A stretch of DNA of 64,000 bases, taken from NCBI GenBank assembly GCA_020072965.1, contig JAIQFY010000002.1, positions 1 through 64,000 on the forward strand, read 5' to 3'. This document shows, one piece after another, positions 45,420-53,394 of the stretch (position 1 is the first letter of the stretch; each line of letters opens with the position of its first letter). The position numbers were made by a program, and so were the translations under genes. The notes beneath the pieces were generated by a model that did not search any database, was not told the origin of the DNA, and saw only the letters and a program-made list of their open reading frames with translations. Source of the DNA: Terriglobia bacterium. Its GTDB lineage: Bacteria > Acidobacteriota > Terriglobia > JAIQFV01.

Positions 45420-45528
45420 ACTAGATTTTGTTCAATTCTCAGGAGTGTGAGGTTCTAGACTTTTCGTCTGGCGTCTGACGTCCGAGTTCTGTATTGTTAG
45501 GGCCAAACTCTGATAGCTTCTCCATGCC

Positions 45529-46866
45529 ATGAATTCGATTCTACTGAAGAATGCGACCCTGATTGAACTCGATCCTGTAAGCCTTGAGAAAGCCGACCTT
45601 CGCCTAAGCCAGGGGAAGATCGTCGCACGCGCCAGGACCCTGAGGAAGAAACCCTCCGAAACAGTCCTCGATCTTGACGGGAAGTTCGTCCTGCCGGGCT
45701 GGGTATGCGCCCACACGCATTTATACTCGGCGTTATCGCGCGGGATGCCACCCCCTGAACATCCGCCAAAAAACTTTCATGAAATCCTGAAAAAAATCTG
45801 GTGGCGGCTGGACTGGGCTCACAATGAAGAGTCCATCTATTACTCCGCCCTGGTGGGGGCCATCGAGGCTGCCCGGTGTGGAACGACGCTGCTGATTGAC
45901 CACCATGCTTCACCCTCCGTCATCAAGGGCTCCCTTAAGATCATCCGACGCGCCCTCGAAAAGGTTGGGCTTCGGGGCGTCCTCTGCTACGAGGTGACCG
46001 ACCGCGGAGGAATGGCCGAACGGGACCACGGGATGGAAGAGAACGTCGATTTCATCTCGGCGCATCGCACCCATCCGCACTTCCGGGGACTATTTGGCGC
46101 CCACGCCTCGTTCACTTTAAAGAACGACTCCCTCCGGGCCTGCGCGCGTCTTGCCAATGAACTCCACTCAGGACTTCATATCCATGTCGCCGAAGATCGG
46201 TTTGACGTCCAACAGGCACGGGCGGAATACTCTCAAGGGGTCATCGAGCGAATCGAGGCATTTGAGGGACTCAATGCCAGGACGCTCCTTGCCCATGGAA
46301 CTCACTTGACCGCTCCGGAAATCGAGCGGATAAATCAAGCGCGTGCATGGCTGGTGCACAATCCGCGCTCCAATATGAACAACTCGGTGGGTTATGCAAA
46401 ACCTTCCCGGTTCGGCGAGAGGGTTGCGCTGGGAACGGATGGTATTTCTTCAGATATGTTTGACGAAGCTAAGTACGCATTTTTCAAATGGCGGGATTCG
46501 GCATCGCAGGGTAATCCCCCCCCAGAGGCGCATGTGGAGGATCGCTCCTTTCATAAACTCGACGTGTTGTCATTGCTCATCGGAGGTCACCGCCTCGCCT
46601 CTGAGATTTTTGAAATGAACTTTGGATCGCTGAGGCCTGGGTCTGAGGCCGATCTCACGATTTTGAACTATCCCTCCCCCACACCCATGACAAAGGAGAA
46701 CCTGGGTGGTCATCTGCTATTTGGGATCGAGGCCTCCCATGTGGAGAGTGTGATCGTCGCCGGCCGGTTTGTGGTCAAGAATCGACGTTTTCCTCATCTG
46801 GACCTTCCTTCAATCTATCAAAATTCCTCTACTCTAGCATACCGCCTCTGGGATCGCGCATTTTGA
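45529..46866 (+). CDS. ssnA: SsnA-type putative aminohydrolase
   Basis: 445 residues. Metal-dependent amidohydrolase of the guanine-deaminase/atrazine-chlorohydrolase branch: the signature CAHTHLYSALSRGMPPP (His62, His64), then HASPSV, LHIHVAEDRFD, LAHGTHLTAPEI and ALGTDGISSDMFDEAK give the metal ligands and catalytic residues. The run after HTHLYS, with SRGMPPPEHPPKNFHEIL, is specific to SsnA. SsnA is encoded with molybdenum hydroxylases and YgfK in many anaerobes and is needed for urate/purine use in gut bacteria, but its exact reaction is not established. Next on the plus strand comes an insertion sequence that separates it from the rest of the cluster. Confidence 0.92.
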   Translation: MNSILLKNATLIELDPVSLEKADLRLSQGKIVARARTLRKKPSETVLDLDGKFVLPGWVCAHTHLYSALSRGMPPPEHPPKNFHEILKKIWWRLDWAHNEESIYYSALVGAIEAARCGTTLLIDHHASPSVIKGSLKIIRRALEKVGLRGVLCYEVTDRGGMAERDHGMEENVDFISAHRTHPHFRGLFGAHASFTLKNDSLRACARLANELHSGLHIHVAEDRFDVQQARAEYSQGVIERIEAFEGLNARTLLAHGTHLTAPEIERINQARAWLVHNPRSNMNNSVGYAKPSRFGERVALGTDGISSDMFDEAKYAFFKWRDSASQGNPPPEAHVEDRSFHKLDVLSLLIGGHRLASEIFEMNFGSLRPGSEADLTILNYPSPTPMTKENLGGHLLFGIEASHVESVIVAGRFVVKNRRFPHLDLPSIYQNSSTLAYRLWDRAF

Positions 46867-47016
46867 CAATCCATTTATAATCATATAATTAAGTTGTTGA
46901 AATCGTGTGATTTTTTCGAGGAAAAGCTGTCAATTAATGACCGGATCGGATTCATGGTCGGTGGTTTTAATTGGATGTGGCTTCTAGCCCGGATATCTCA
47001 CCAAAGGAATTGAAAA

Positions 47017-47081
47017 AGGCTGTCTCTTGTGGCATAAGTTTTTTGACAAGAAAAAGATGTGCCACGAACAGGAGACAGCCT
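47017..47081 (+). promoter_or_regulatory. Hairpin masking the transposase ribosome binding site
   Basis: AGGCTGTCTC (47017-47026) pairs perfectly with GAGACAGCCT (47072-47081), and TTGTGGCA with TGCCACGA (one mismatch). The right arm contains the AGGAG Shine-Dalgarno of the transposase, whose ATG is at 47083. Transcripts entering from outside would carry this fold and be poorly translated, a known strategy to limit transposition. Confidence 0.7.
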
Positions 47082-47082
47082 A

Positions 47083-48495
47083 ATGAGGACAGATTGTAAA
47101 CAAAATGACTTGGAATTTCATCCCCTAAATCAGCGCGAAGTGACGGGACGGTTTGACGGCGGAGCGATCACCAGTGATGGGGGCGGGTTGTTGCTACGGG
47201 AGGTGGAGAAGCGGACCGGGATCGTGGAGCGGTTTGCGCGCTGCTTTCGGGATTATCGGGAGGAGGAGCGCGTCGAGCACACGGTCCAGGATCTGGTGGG
47301 GCAGCGGGTGTACGCGTTGGCGCTGGGCTACGAGGACCTGAACGATCATGAAGAGTTGAGGCGAGACCCGTTGCTGGCGGTGTTGGTGGAGAAGGGGGAT
47401 CCGACGGGCGAGAGCCGCGTGCGGGAGCGCGATCGAGGCCGGGCGCTGGCGGGCAAGAGTACGCTGAATCGGTTGGAGCTGACCGAGGCCGCGGTCGCCG
47501 CCGAAGAGCGCTATAAGAAGATCGCGCTGGACAATGAGGCGGTGGATCGATTGCTGGTAGCCATATTTCTGGAAGGGCACGCGACGCCGCCAGAAGAGAT
47601 CGTGTTGGACCTGGATGCGACGGACACGCCGGTGCACGGGAATCAGGCGGGGCGCTTCTTCCACGGCTACTACGGGCACTACTGTTATCTGCCACTGTAC
47701 CTTGTGTGCGGGGATTTTCTGCTGCGGGCGCGGCTGCGACCTTCGAACATCGACGCGGCGGCGGGCAGTGTGGAGGAACTGAAAGGGATCGTGGCGCAGA
47801 TTCGGCAGGCCTGGCCCGAGGTGCGGATCACGGTGCGGGGAGATGCGGGTTTTTGTCGCGAGGAGTTGATGGGGTGGTGTGAAGCGGAGGGCGTGGATTA
47901 CGTGCTGGGGCTGGCGAAGAACGAGCGGTTAAAGGCGGCCATTGCGCCGCAGTTCGCGGAAGCAGCGAGAGAGTACGGGCGTACGGGGAAAGCGGCCCGG
48001 GTGTTCACCGAGTTCGTCTATCAGACACGGGAGAGTTGGTCGCAGCCGCGGCGAGTGATCGGCAAGGCGGAACACCTGGAGAAGGGAGCCAATCCCCGTT
48101 TTGTGGTGACCTCGCTGTCGGCCGAGCGGTGGGAGGCGCGCCCGTTGTATGAGCAGTTGTATTGCGGGCGGGGGGAGATGGAGAACCGCCTGAAGGAGCA
48201 ACTGATGTTGTTTTCGGACCGGACGAGCACGGCGTACCTGCAGAGCAATCAGATTCGTTTGTATTTTTCCTCAGTGGCGTACGTGTTGATGGAGGCGCTG
48301 CGGCGGTTGGGATTGAAGGGGACGGAGTGGGCGCAGGCGGAGTGCGCCACGATTCGACTGAAGGTGTTGAAGATCGGCGCCCTGATTCGGATCACGGTGC
48401 GGCGCGTGTGGGTTTCGCTGGCGAGCGGTTATCCTTACCTGGAGGGGTTTGAGCGCGTGTACGCGCAGTTGCGGGCGGTCCCATTGCGGTGCTGA
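47083..48495 (+). CDS. IS1380 family transposase
   Basis: 470 residues from ATG 47083 (AGGAG 9 bases upstream); an ATG 24 bases earlier lies inside the hairpin and is less likely. N-terminal GRFDGGAITSDGGGLLLREVEKRTG is the IS1380 hallmark. DDE catalytic region: LDLDATDTPVHGNQ (first Asp), ITVRGDAGFCREELMGWCE (second Asp) and YCGRGEMENRLKEQ (Glu). Uninterrupted, so probably active or recently active. Confidence 0.95.
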   Translation: MRTDCKQNDLEFHPLNQREVTGRFDGGAITSDGGGLLLREVEKRTGIVERFARCFRDYREEERVEHTVQDLVGQRVYALALGYEDLNDHEELRRDPLLAVLVEKGDPTGESRVRERDRGRALAGKSTLNRLELTEAAVAAEERYKKIALDNEAVDRLLVAIFLEGHATPPEEIVLDLDATDTPVHGNQAGRFFHGYYGHYCYLPLYLVCGDFLLRARLRPSNIDAAAGSVEELKGIVAQIRQAWPEVRITVRGDAGFCREELMGWCEAEGVDYVLGLAKNERLKAAIAPQFAEAAREYGRTGKAARVFTEFVYQTRESWSQPRRVIGKAEHLEKGANPRFVVTSLSAERWEARPLYEQLYCGRGEMENRLKEQLMLFSDRTSTAYLQSNQIRLYFSSVAYVLMEALRRLGLKGTEWAQAECATIRLKVLKIGALIRITVRRVWVSLASGYPYLEGFERVYAQLRAVPLRC

Positions 48496-48720
48496 ACCGC
48501 AGGCATGTTCCGATCCTTGTCACACAGATTTATTCACAGGGCGAAGCCTGCCTTTCGCGCTTTCCCCCGCGTGTGGAATGAAGCAGTTACCGCGTGGCGG
48601 AACCACAAAAAAGCGTTCCTTGTCAACGCAGCACCACGACACTGCTCCAAAGACCGTTGACCCCGCTCGAAACCGAGATCACACCGGCCGATCGGTCCAG
48701 TGGTGAGAAATCCGGGCTAG

Positions 48721-49176
48721 GCCCAGTCTAGGGATTTGACCTCAGCATGGTTTTTGGGTATCCTTTGTGGGCGGATAAAGGGCTTAGTCGCTTGTGGCTA
48801 GTACAATATCGAGCTATCTTCGCAAGTTTTCCAGCTTAGCCAGCATCGACCTGTTTGCCCCTGAGCATTGGAGTGGGAATCCTTGCGTTTATGAAGTGTC
48901 CAATGTCCCTGCAAGGTATATATAACGACTTTTTATAGGCTCGAACAAGGACTGAATTCCCGTGAATCCCAAGGAAAGAAGCCATTTTATGAATAACCCT
49001 TTTCGAAGCGAGGACACTCATCAGAGACTGCTCGATCGTTTCTGTACCGAGCCGTTCGTCGTTTCTCATCACACCGGTTTTGAGTAATTAAGTTCTCTCC
49101 TCATACTTTTCAATCCTATTCAACTTCCACTGAATATTCGCGGAAGCCATCTCTTTCTATGTTTCAAGGAGGGTCC
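48721..49176. other. Spacer after the insertion sequence
   Basis: 456 bases, clearly lower in GC than the IS. A 78-codon minus-strand frame (48836-49072) has no recognisable domain and no ribosome binding site and is not called. Presumably contains the promoter of the aminotransferase gene that was cut off from ssnA by the insertion. Confidence 0.4.
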
Positions 49177-50484
49177 ATGCGAGTCAATGTTGTCAAACGA
49201 GCCAAGAAGTTGCTAACGCCTGCTCTCGGCTGGGATACCGAACTAGTGGTCCGCCGGGCCCGCGGTGCGGAAGTCGAGACCAAGGGAGGAAAGAAATTTC
49301 TCGATTTTTCGTGTGGCACGGCAACCACCAACATCGGACACTGCCATCCCAAAGTCGTTTCAGCAGCCAAACACCAGATCAATAACCTTGTCCACGCAGG
49401 GGGAGTATATTTCTATGACAGTATCGTAAAGGTCGCAGAGGAGCTGAAGGCCATTACCCCCGGCGCCATCGACATGTTTTTCTTTTCCAATAGCGGAGCG
49501 GAGGCCATCGAGGGGGCGATGAAGCTGGCCAAGAGCGTCACTCATCGGCCGGCTATTCTGAGTTTCCGCGGGGCCTTCCACGGCAGGACGCTGGGATGCG
49601 TTTCAATTTCATCGTCGAATGTAAAGTACCGAAAAAACTACGAACCGCTTTTGTCTTCCGTATATCGGGCTCCCTTTGCCAATTGTTATCGCTGCCCTTA
49701 CGGGCAACACCGCGATTCGTGCGCCTTTGAGTGTATCCAATTCATCCGGGACGTCTTCAAGCATGAAGTGCACCCTGAACAAACGGCGGCCATAATCTTT
49801 GAACCGGTGCAAGGCGAAGGCGGCTACATTGTGCCCCCCTCTGAATTCATCAAGTTCCTGCGGGACTTCAGTCGCGAACACGGAATTATGCTCATTGCGG
49901 ACGAGGTCCAGACCGGGTTTGGACGCACCGGGAAGTGGTTTGCGTGCGATCACTTTGGAATTGAGCCCGACATCATCGTCATGGCCAAGGGGATTGCCTC
50001 CGGCTTTCCCCTGAGCGCCCTGGGTGCTCCGACCAAGATTATGAAGCAATGGGCGCCGGGGGCGCATGGAACCACCTTCGGCGGCAACCCGGTCTCTTGT
50101 GCGGCATCGGTGGCAACGATCAAGGCCATTCGAGAGGAGAAAATGCTCGAGAACTGCCAGAAGCTGAGCACCGAGGCCTTCTCACGGCTTCAAAAAATGA
50201 AAAATGACAATCCGCTTGTCGGCGATGTCCGGGGCCTGGGCTTCATGATCGGCGTGGAGTTTGTTGACAGGGACGGCGGGCCAAATCCTGAGGCTACCGA
50301 GAAGGTCTTGAATCAGTGCCTGGAGGCGGGACTGATTCTCATCAGCTGTGGTGTCTCGGGAAACGTAATCCGGTTTATCCCGCCTCTTAACATCACGAGG
50401 GAACAATTGCACCGGGGACTTGACATTTTTGAGACCTCACTCCAGGCGGTTGCCGAGGAGGAACTCGGGGTGGCGCACGCTTGA
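49177..50484 (+). CDS. Class III (GabT/ArgD-like) PLP aminotransferase
   Basis: 435 residues from ATG 49177 (AAGGAGGG upstream; an ATG 18 bases earlier lies before the ribosome binding site). SNSGAEAIEGAMKLAK for phosphate binding, LIADEVQTGFGRTGKWFACDHFGIEPDIIVMAKGIASGFPLSA with the PLP lysine near 272, and HGTTFGGNPVSCAA. Closest in style to 4-aminobutyrate/ornithine-type enzymes. Unusual: a four-cysteine group CYRCPYG...CAFEC around residues 170-187, typical of one subgroup and suggesting a structural metal. In this cluster it may transaminate an amino-acid product of ring breakdown, in a place where E. coli-type clusters carry a diaminopropionate ammonia-lyase. Confidence 0.88.
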   Translation: MRVNVVKRAKKLLTPALGWDTELVVRRARGAEVETKGGKKFLDFSCGTATTNIGHCHPKVVSAAKHQINNLVHAGGVYFYDSIVKVAEELKAITPGAIDMFFFSNSGAEAIEGAMKLAKSVTHRPAILSFRGAFHGRTLGCVSISSSNVKYRKNYEPLLSSVYRAPFANCYRCPYGQHRDSCAFECIQFIRDVFKHEVHPEQTAAIIFEPVQGEGGYIVPPSEFIKFLRDFSREHGIMLIADEVQTGFGRTGKWFACDHFGIEPDIIVMAKGIASGFPLSALGAPTKIMKQWAPGAHGTTFGGNPVSCAASVATIKAIREEKMLENCQKLSTEAFSRLQKMKNDNPLVGDVRGLGFMIGVEFVDRDGGPNPEATEKVLNQCLEAGLILISCGVSGNVIRFIPPLNITREQLHRGLDIFETSLQAVAEEELGVAHA

Positions 50485-50740
50485 GGCGTCGTGGATGTGT
50501 GACGGCCGGTCGGATCGTGGGTCCCCATCGTTTCATGGGGGGGGGCCGGATGGATTCGAGCCGTGGATCATCATTGGATCTTCGCTGAAGGGTCTCAAGG
50601 CAAGATCATTCGGCGGGACACATCGAGATTGTTGGCTTATCTTTTTATTTCAACCATCATCGGGGGGGTTCAAGTTCTCTTCTCAAGGGATTGACACCCT
50701 CCCGAATTCATGAATTCTTTCACTTTTTGCGAGGACTTTT

Positions 50741-52051
50741 ATGGAACGAATGAGAACTCTCATCATGGGCGCGGCGGGTCGCGATTTTCACAACTTTAAT
50801 CTCTGCTTTCGAGACAACGAGGCTTACGAGGTCGTTGCATTCACGGCCACACAAATCCCGAACATCGATGGAAGGAAATATCCCACGGAACTGGCAGGAA
50901 AACTTTATCCCGAGGGAATTCCGATTTATCCTGAGCAAGACCTGGAGCGCTTGATTTGCACCCAGAAGATCCATCAGGTGGTCTTTGCTTACAGCGATGT
51001 CACCCACCTGTACGTCATGCATGTTGCGTCGCGTGTCATCGCTGCCGGGGCTGACTTTCGCCTCCTGGGGGCTGAGCGGACCATGCTTGAATCGAAGGTG
51101 CCCGTCATTTCCGTCTGTGCGGTCCGCACGGGCTGTGGAAAGTCCCAGACGACGAGGAAGGTGTGTGACATCCTTCAGCGCCGCGGGCGCCGGGTTGTGG
51201 CCGTCCGTCACCCCATGCCGTACGGCGACCTGGTGAAGCAGCGGGTGCAGCGTTTTGCCAAGCTAGAGGACCTGGATTTTCACGAATGTACCATCGAAGA
51301 GCGCGAGGAGTATGAACCGCACATCGACCGCGGGGTGGTCGTCTACGCTGGTGTGGATTACGAAGCCATTCTCCGGCAAGCTGAGCGGGAAGCTGATGTT
51401 GTAGTCTGGGACGGAGGAAATAATGACCTTCCTTTTTATCGAGCCAGGATTGAAATTGTGGTGGTGGATCCGCACCGGCCGGGCCACGAGGTCTTATATC
51501 ATCCCGGAGAGGCCAACTTGCTCCGGGCCCATGTGATCATCATCAATAAGATCCAGACCGCGAATGCCGCAGACATTGAAACGGTCCGCAAGAATATCCG
51601 CCAGTACAATCCGAAGGCGACCGTTATCGATTGCGCTTCACCCATTTCTGTTCCTAATCCGGAACTCATCCTCGGCAAGAAGGTGCTGGTCATCGAAGAT
51701 GGCCCCACCCTGACACATGGTGAGATGACCTATGGTGCCGGCATCGTGGCGGCGGAACGGTACGGGGCAGGTGCAATTGTGGATCCGAGGCCCTATGTCG
51801 TGGGCTCAATCGCCGAGACCTTCCAGAAGTACCCCAAGATCGGGACCCTGCTCCCCGCCATGGGGTATGGGAAGAAGCAAGTCCGGGAACTGGAGACCAC
51901 TATCAACAAGGCTGACTGCGATCTGGTGCTGATAGCCACCCCCATCGATTTGGGCCGAATCCTGAAAATAAACAAGCCCTCCATGCGGGTGACTTACGAA
52001 CTGCAGGAACTTGGGAAGCCCGATCTCGAGGAGGCGCTCAAGGGCATTTAA
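50741..52051 (+). CDS. P-loop protein of the cyclic 2,3-diphosphoglycerate synthetase family
   Basis: 436 residues. An N-terminal Rossmann-like domain (about 1-118, MGAAGRDFHNFNLCFRDN...) is followed by a P-loop NTPase with VCAVRTGCGKSQTTRK at about 126-140, VVVWDGGNNDLPFY as the Walker B-like segment and INKIQTAN as a nucleotide-specificity motif. The family is named after the methanogen enzyme that cyclises 2,3-diphosphoglycerate, but bacterial members lack that physiology and their role is unknown. Placed tightly in this gene cluster, between the aminotransferase and the ornithine carbamoyltransferase, it may couple a phosphorylated or carbamoylated intermediate to nucleotide hydrolysis (inference). 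Confidence 0.82.
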   Translation: MERMRTLIMGAAGRDFHNFNLCFRDNEAYEVVAFTATQIPNIDGRKYPTELAGKLYPEGIPIYPEQDLERLICTQKIHQVVFAYSDVTHLYVMHVASRVIAAGADFRLLGAERTMLESKVPVISVCAVRTGCGKSQTTRKVCDILQRRGRRVVAVRHPMPYGDLVKQRVQRFAKLEDLDFHECTIEEREEYEPHIDRGVVVYAGVDYEAILRQAEREADVVVWDGGNNDLPFYRARIEIVVVDPHRPGHEVLYHPGEANLLRAHVIIINKIQTANAADIETVRKNIRQYNPKATVIDCASPISVPNPELILGKKVLVIEDGPTLTHGEMTYGAGIVAAERYGAGAIVDPRPYVVGSIAETFQKYPKIGTLLPAMGYGKKQVRELETTINKADCDLVLIATPIDLGRILKINKPSMRVTYELQELGKPDLEEALKGI

Positions 52052-52188
52052 TCCCACGGAATTTCGGCACAAGAAAACACGGAAAGCCCGGAATCTTTCG
52101 ATCTCTCCGGAAGTTTATGGGAGGTGGTGCTTCCCGGTTTCTTCACGGTGTCCTTTAACTCGTCCCACTCTCACAGGAGAATGAATCC

Positions 52189-53112
52189 TTGAAACATACC
52201 GACTTCATTTCCCTTCACGATTACAGCGCCAAAGAAATAGGTCAATTGTTCACGTTGGCTATTCAGATCAAGCGGGCGCCCAAGCGATACGCGAACGCAC
52301 TCAAGGGCAAGACACTCGCAATGATTTTCGAAAAACAGTCGCTGAGGACCCGGGTGACTTTTGAGACTGGCATTTACCAGTTGGGGGGACAGGGAATCTA
52401 CCTCGCGCCGGCTGACATCAGTCTGCGCAAGCGGGAGTCCGTCTATGACGTGGGAAAGAACCTGGAACGCTGGTGCGACGGCATCATGATTCGAACCTTT
52501 GGCCACGATATTTGCACCGGACTGGCTGAAGCGACCTCTATTCCTGTCATCAATGGACTGACGGACCTCGAACACCCCTGTCAGGCCCTGGCCGATTTTC
52601 TTACCATCCGGGAGCACAAGCGCAGACTCAAGGGGCTCAAGGTGGCGTTTACGGGTGATGGGAACAACGTGGCCAATTCACTGATGCAAGCCGGGGCAAA
52701 GACCGGAGCGCATGTCTGGGTGGCCTCCCCCAGCGGCCACGAACCGAAATCCGAAATGGTCGAATTGGCCCGCCAGGACAGCCGAGCGTCAAGACTCGGC
52801 GCAAAGATCATGGTCACCAACGATCCGTTTGAGGCCGCCCACGACGCCGATGTCGTTTACACCGATGTCTGGGCCTCCATGGGCCAGGAGTCAGAATCGG
52901 AATCTCGAAAGAAAGTCTTCTGGTCATATCAGGTGAACAGTGAATTGATGGCCCATGCCAAACCCGACGCCCTCTTCTTGCATTGCCTCCCAGCCCATCG
53001 GGGTGAAGAGGTCACCGATGAGGTCATCGACTCCCCCCAGTCGGTGGTCTTCGACGAAGCCGAAAACCGCCTGCACGCGCAAAAAGCCGTTATGCTGACG
53101 CTGATGAAATAG
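52189..53112 (+). CDS. Ornithine carbamoyltransferase
   Basis: 307 residues, TTG start with CAGGAGA upstream. Carbamoyl-phosphate motif SLRTR (FEKQSLRTRVTFE) in place of the usual STRTR, HPCQALADF, DGNNVANSL, the ornithine loop DVWASMG and FLHCLPAHRGEEVTDEVID, all diagnostic of ornithine carbamoyltransferase rather than the longer YgeW type. It makes citrulline from ornithine, or runs in reverse to release carbamoyl phosphate. In a purine/Mo-hydroxylase context the reverse or a related phosphorolysis would supply carbamoyl phosphate for ATP, but an anabolic arginine role cannot be excluded. Confidence 0.9.
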   Translation: MKHTDFISLHDYSAKEIGQLFTLAIQIKRAPKRYANALKGKTLAMIFEKQSLRTRVTFETGIYQLGGQGIYLAPADISLRKRESVYDVGKNLERWCDGIMIRTFGHDICTGLAEATSIPVINGLTDLEHPCQALADFLTIREHKRRLKGLKVAFTGDGNNVANSLMQAGAKTGAHVWVASPSGHEPKSEMVELARQDSRASRLGAKIMVTNDPFEAAHDADVVYTDVWASMGQESESESRKKVFWSYQVNSELMAHAKPDALFLHCLPAHRGEEVTDEVIDSPQSVVFDEAENRLHAQKAVMLTLMK

Positions 53113-53300
53113 TCCAAAGTCCCAAGTCCAAGGTCCAAAGTCCATAGTCCAAAATCTCCAATTCCACCCAGTTCAACTCTGACTTCGGACCTCCGACCTC
53201 CGACGTCCGACTTCTGACCTCTTTCTTCTCGTCCTCTGGAATTGGGGTTGAGACTTTGGACCTTGGACCTTGGACTTTGGATCTTGAACTTGGAACTTTG
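53110..53300. repeat. Inverted heptad arrays, AGTCCAA and TCCGACT words
   Basis: AGTCCAA-AGTCCCA-AGTCCAA-GGTCCAA-AGTCCAT-AGTCCAA (53111-53152), then TCCGACC/TCTGACT 7-mers (53176-53222), then the opposite orientation TTGGACC-TTGGACC-TTGGACT-TTGGATC-TTGAACT (53253-53290). The outer arrays are complementary, so the region folds into a long stem after the carbamoyltransferase gene. Confidence 0.85.
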
Positions 53301-53394
53301 CACTCATTGACTCTCCCCCCCTAATGCATTACAGTTCCCCTTCGGCTAAACCGGATCTTCGACTTTATATTCCTCGTTAAAGAACGGACACGTC

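Larger units (their letters stand above)
46984..48720 (+). mobile_element. IS1380-type insertion sequence, complete
   Basis: Terminal inverted repeats of 20 bases: CTAGCCCGGATATCTCACCA (46984-47003) and the reverse complement of 48701-48720, which differs at one position. They enclose a single DDE transposase gene, 1.74 kb in total, in the normal range for the family. I could not see a clear 4-base target duplication. Base composition is much richer in GC than the neighbouring spacers. It has landed between ssnA and the aminotransferase gene. Confidence 0.9.

Noticed and set aside
48836-49072. Minus-strand gene after the insertion sequence
   Set aside because: Low-complexity open frame without ribosome binding site, domain or conservation signal that I can see.
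52189-53112. YgeW (knotted carbamoyltransferase) as the identity of this gene
   Set aside because: The protein is only 307 residues and has the HCLPAHRGEEV, DVWASMG and HPCQALAD motifs of ornithine carbamoyltransferase; YgeW is longer and lacks this exact set.
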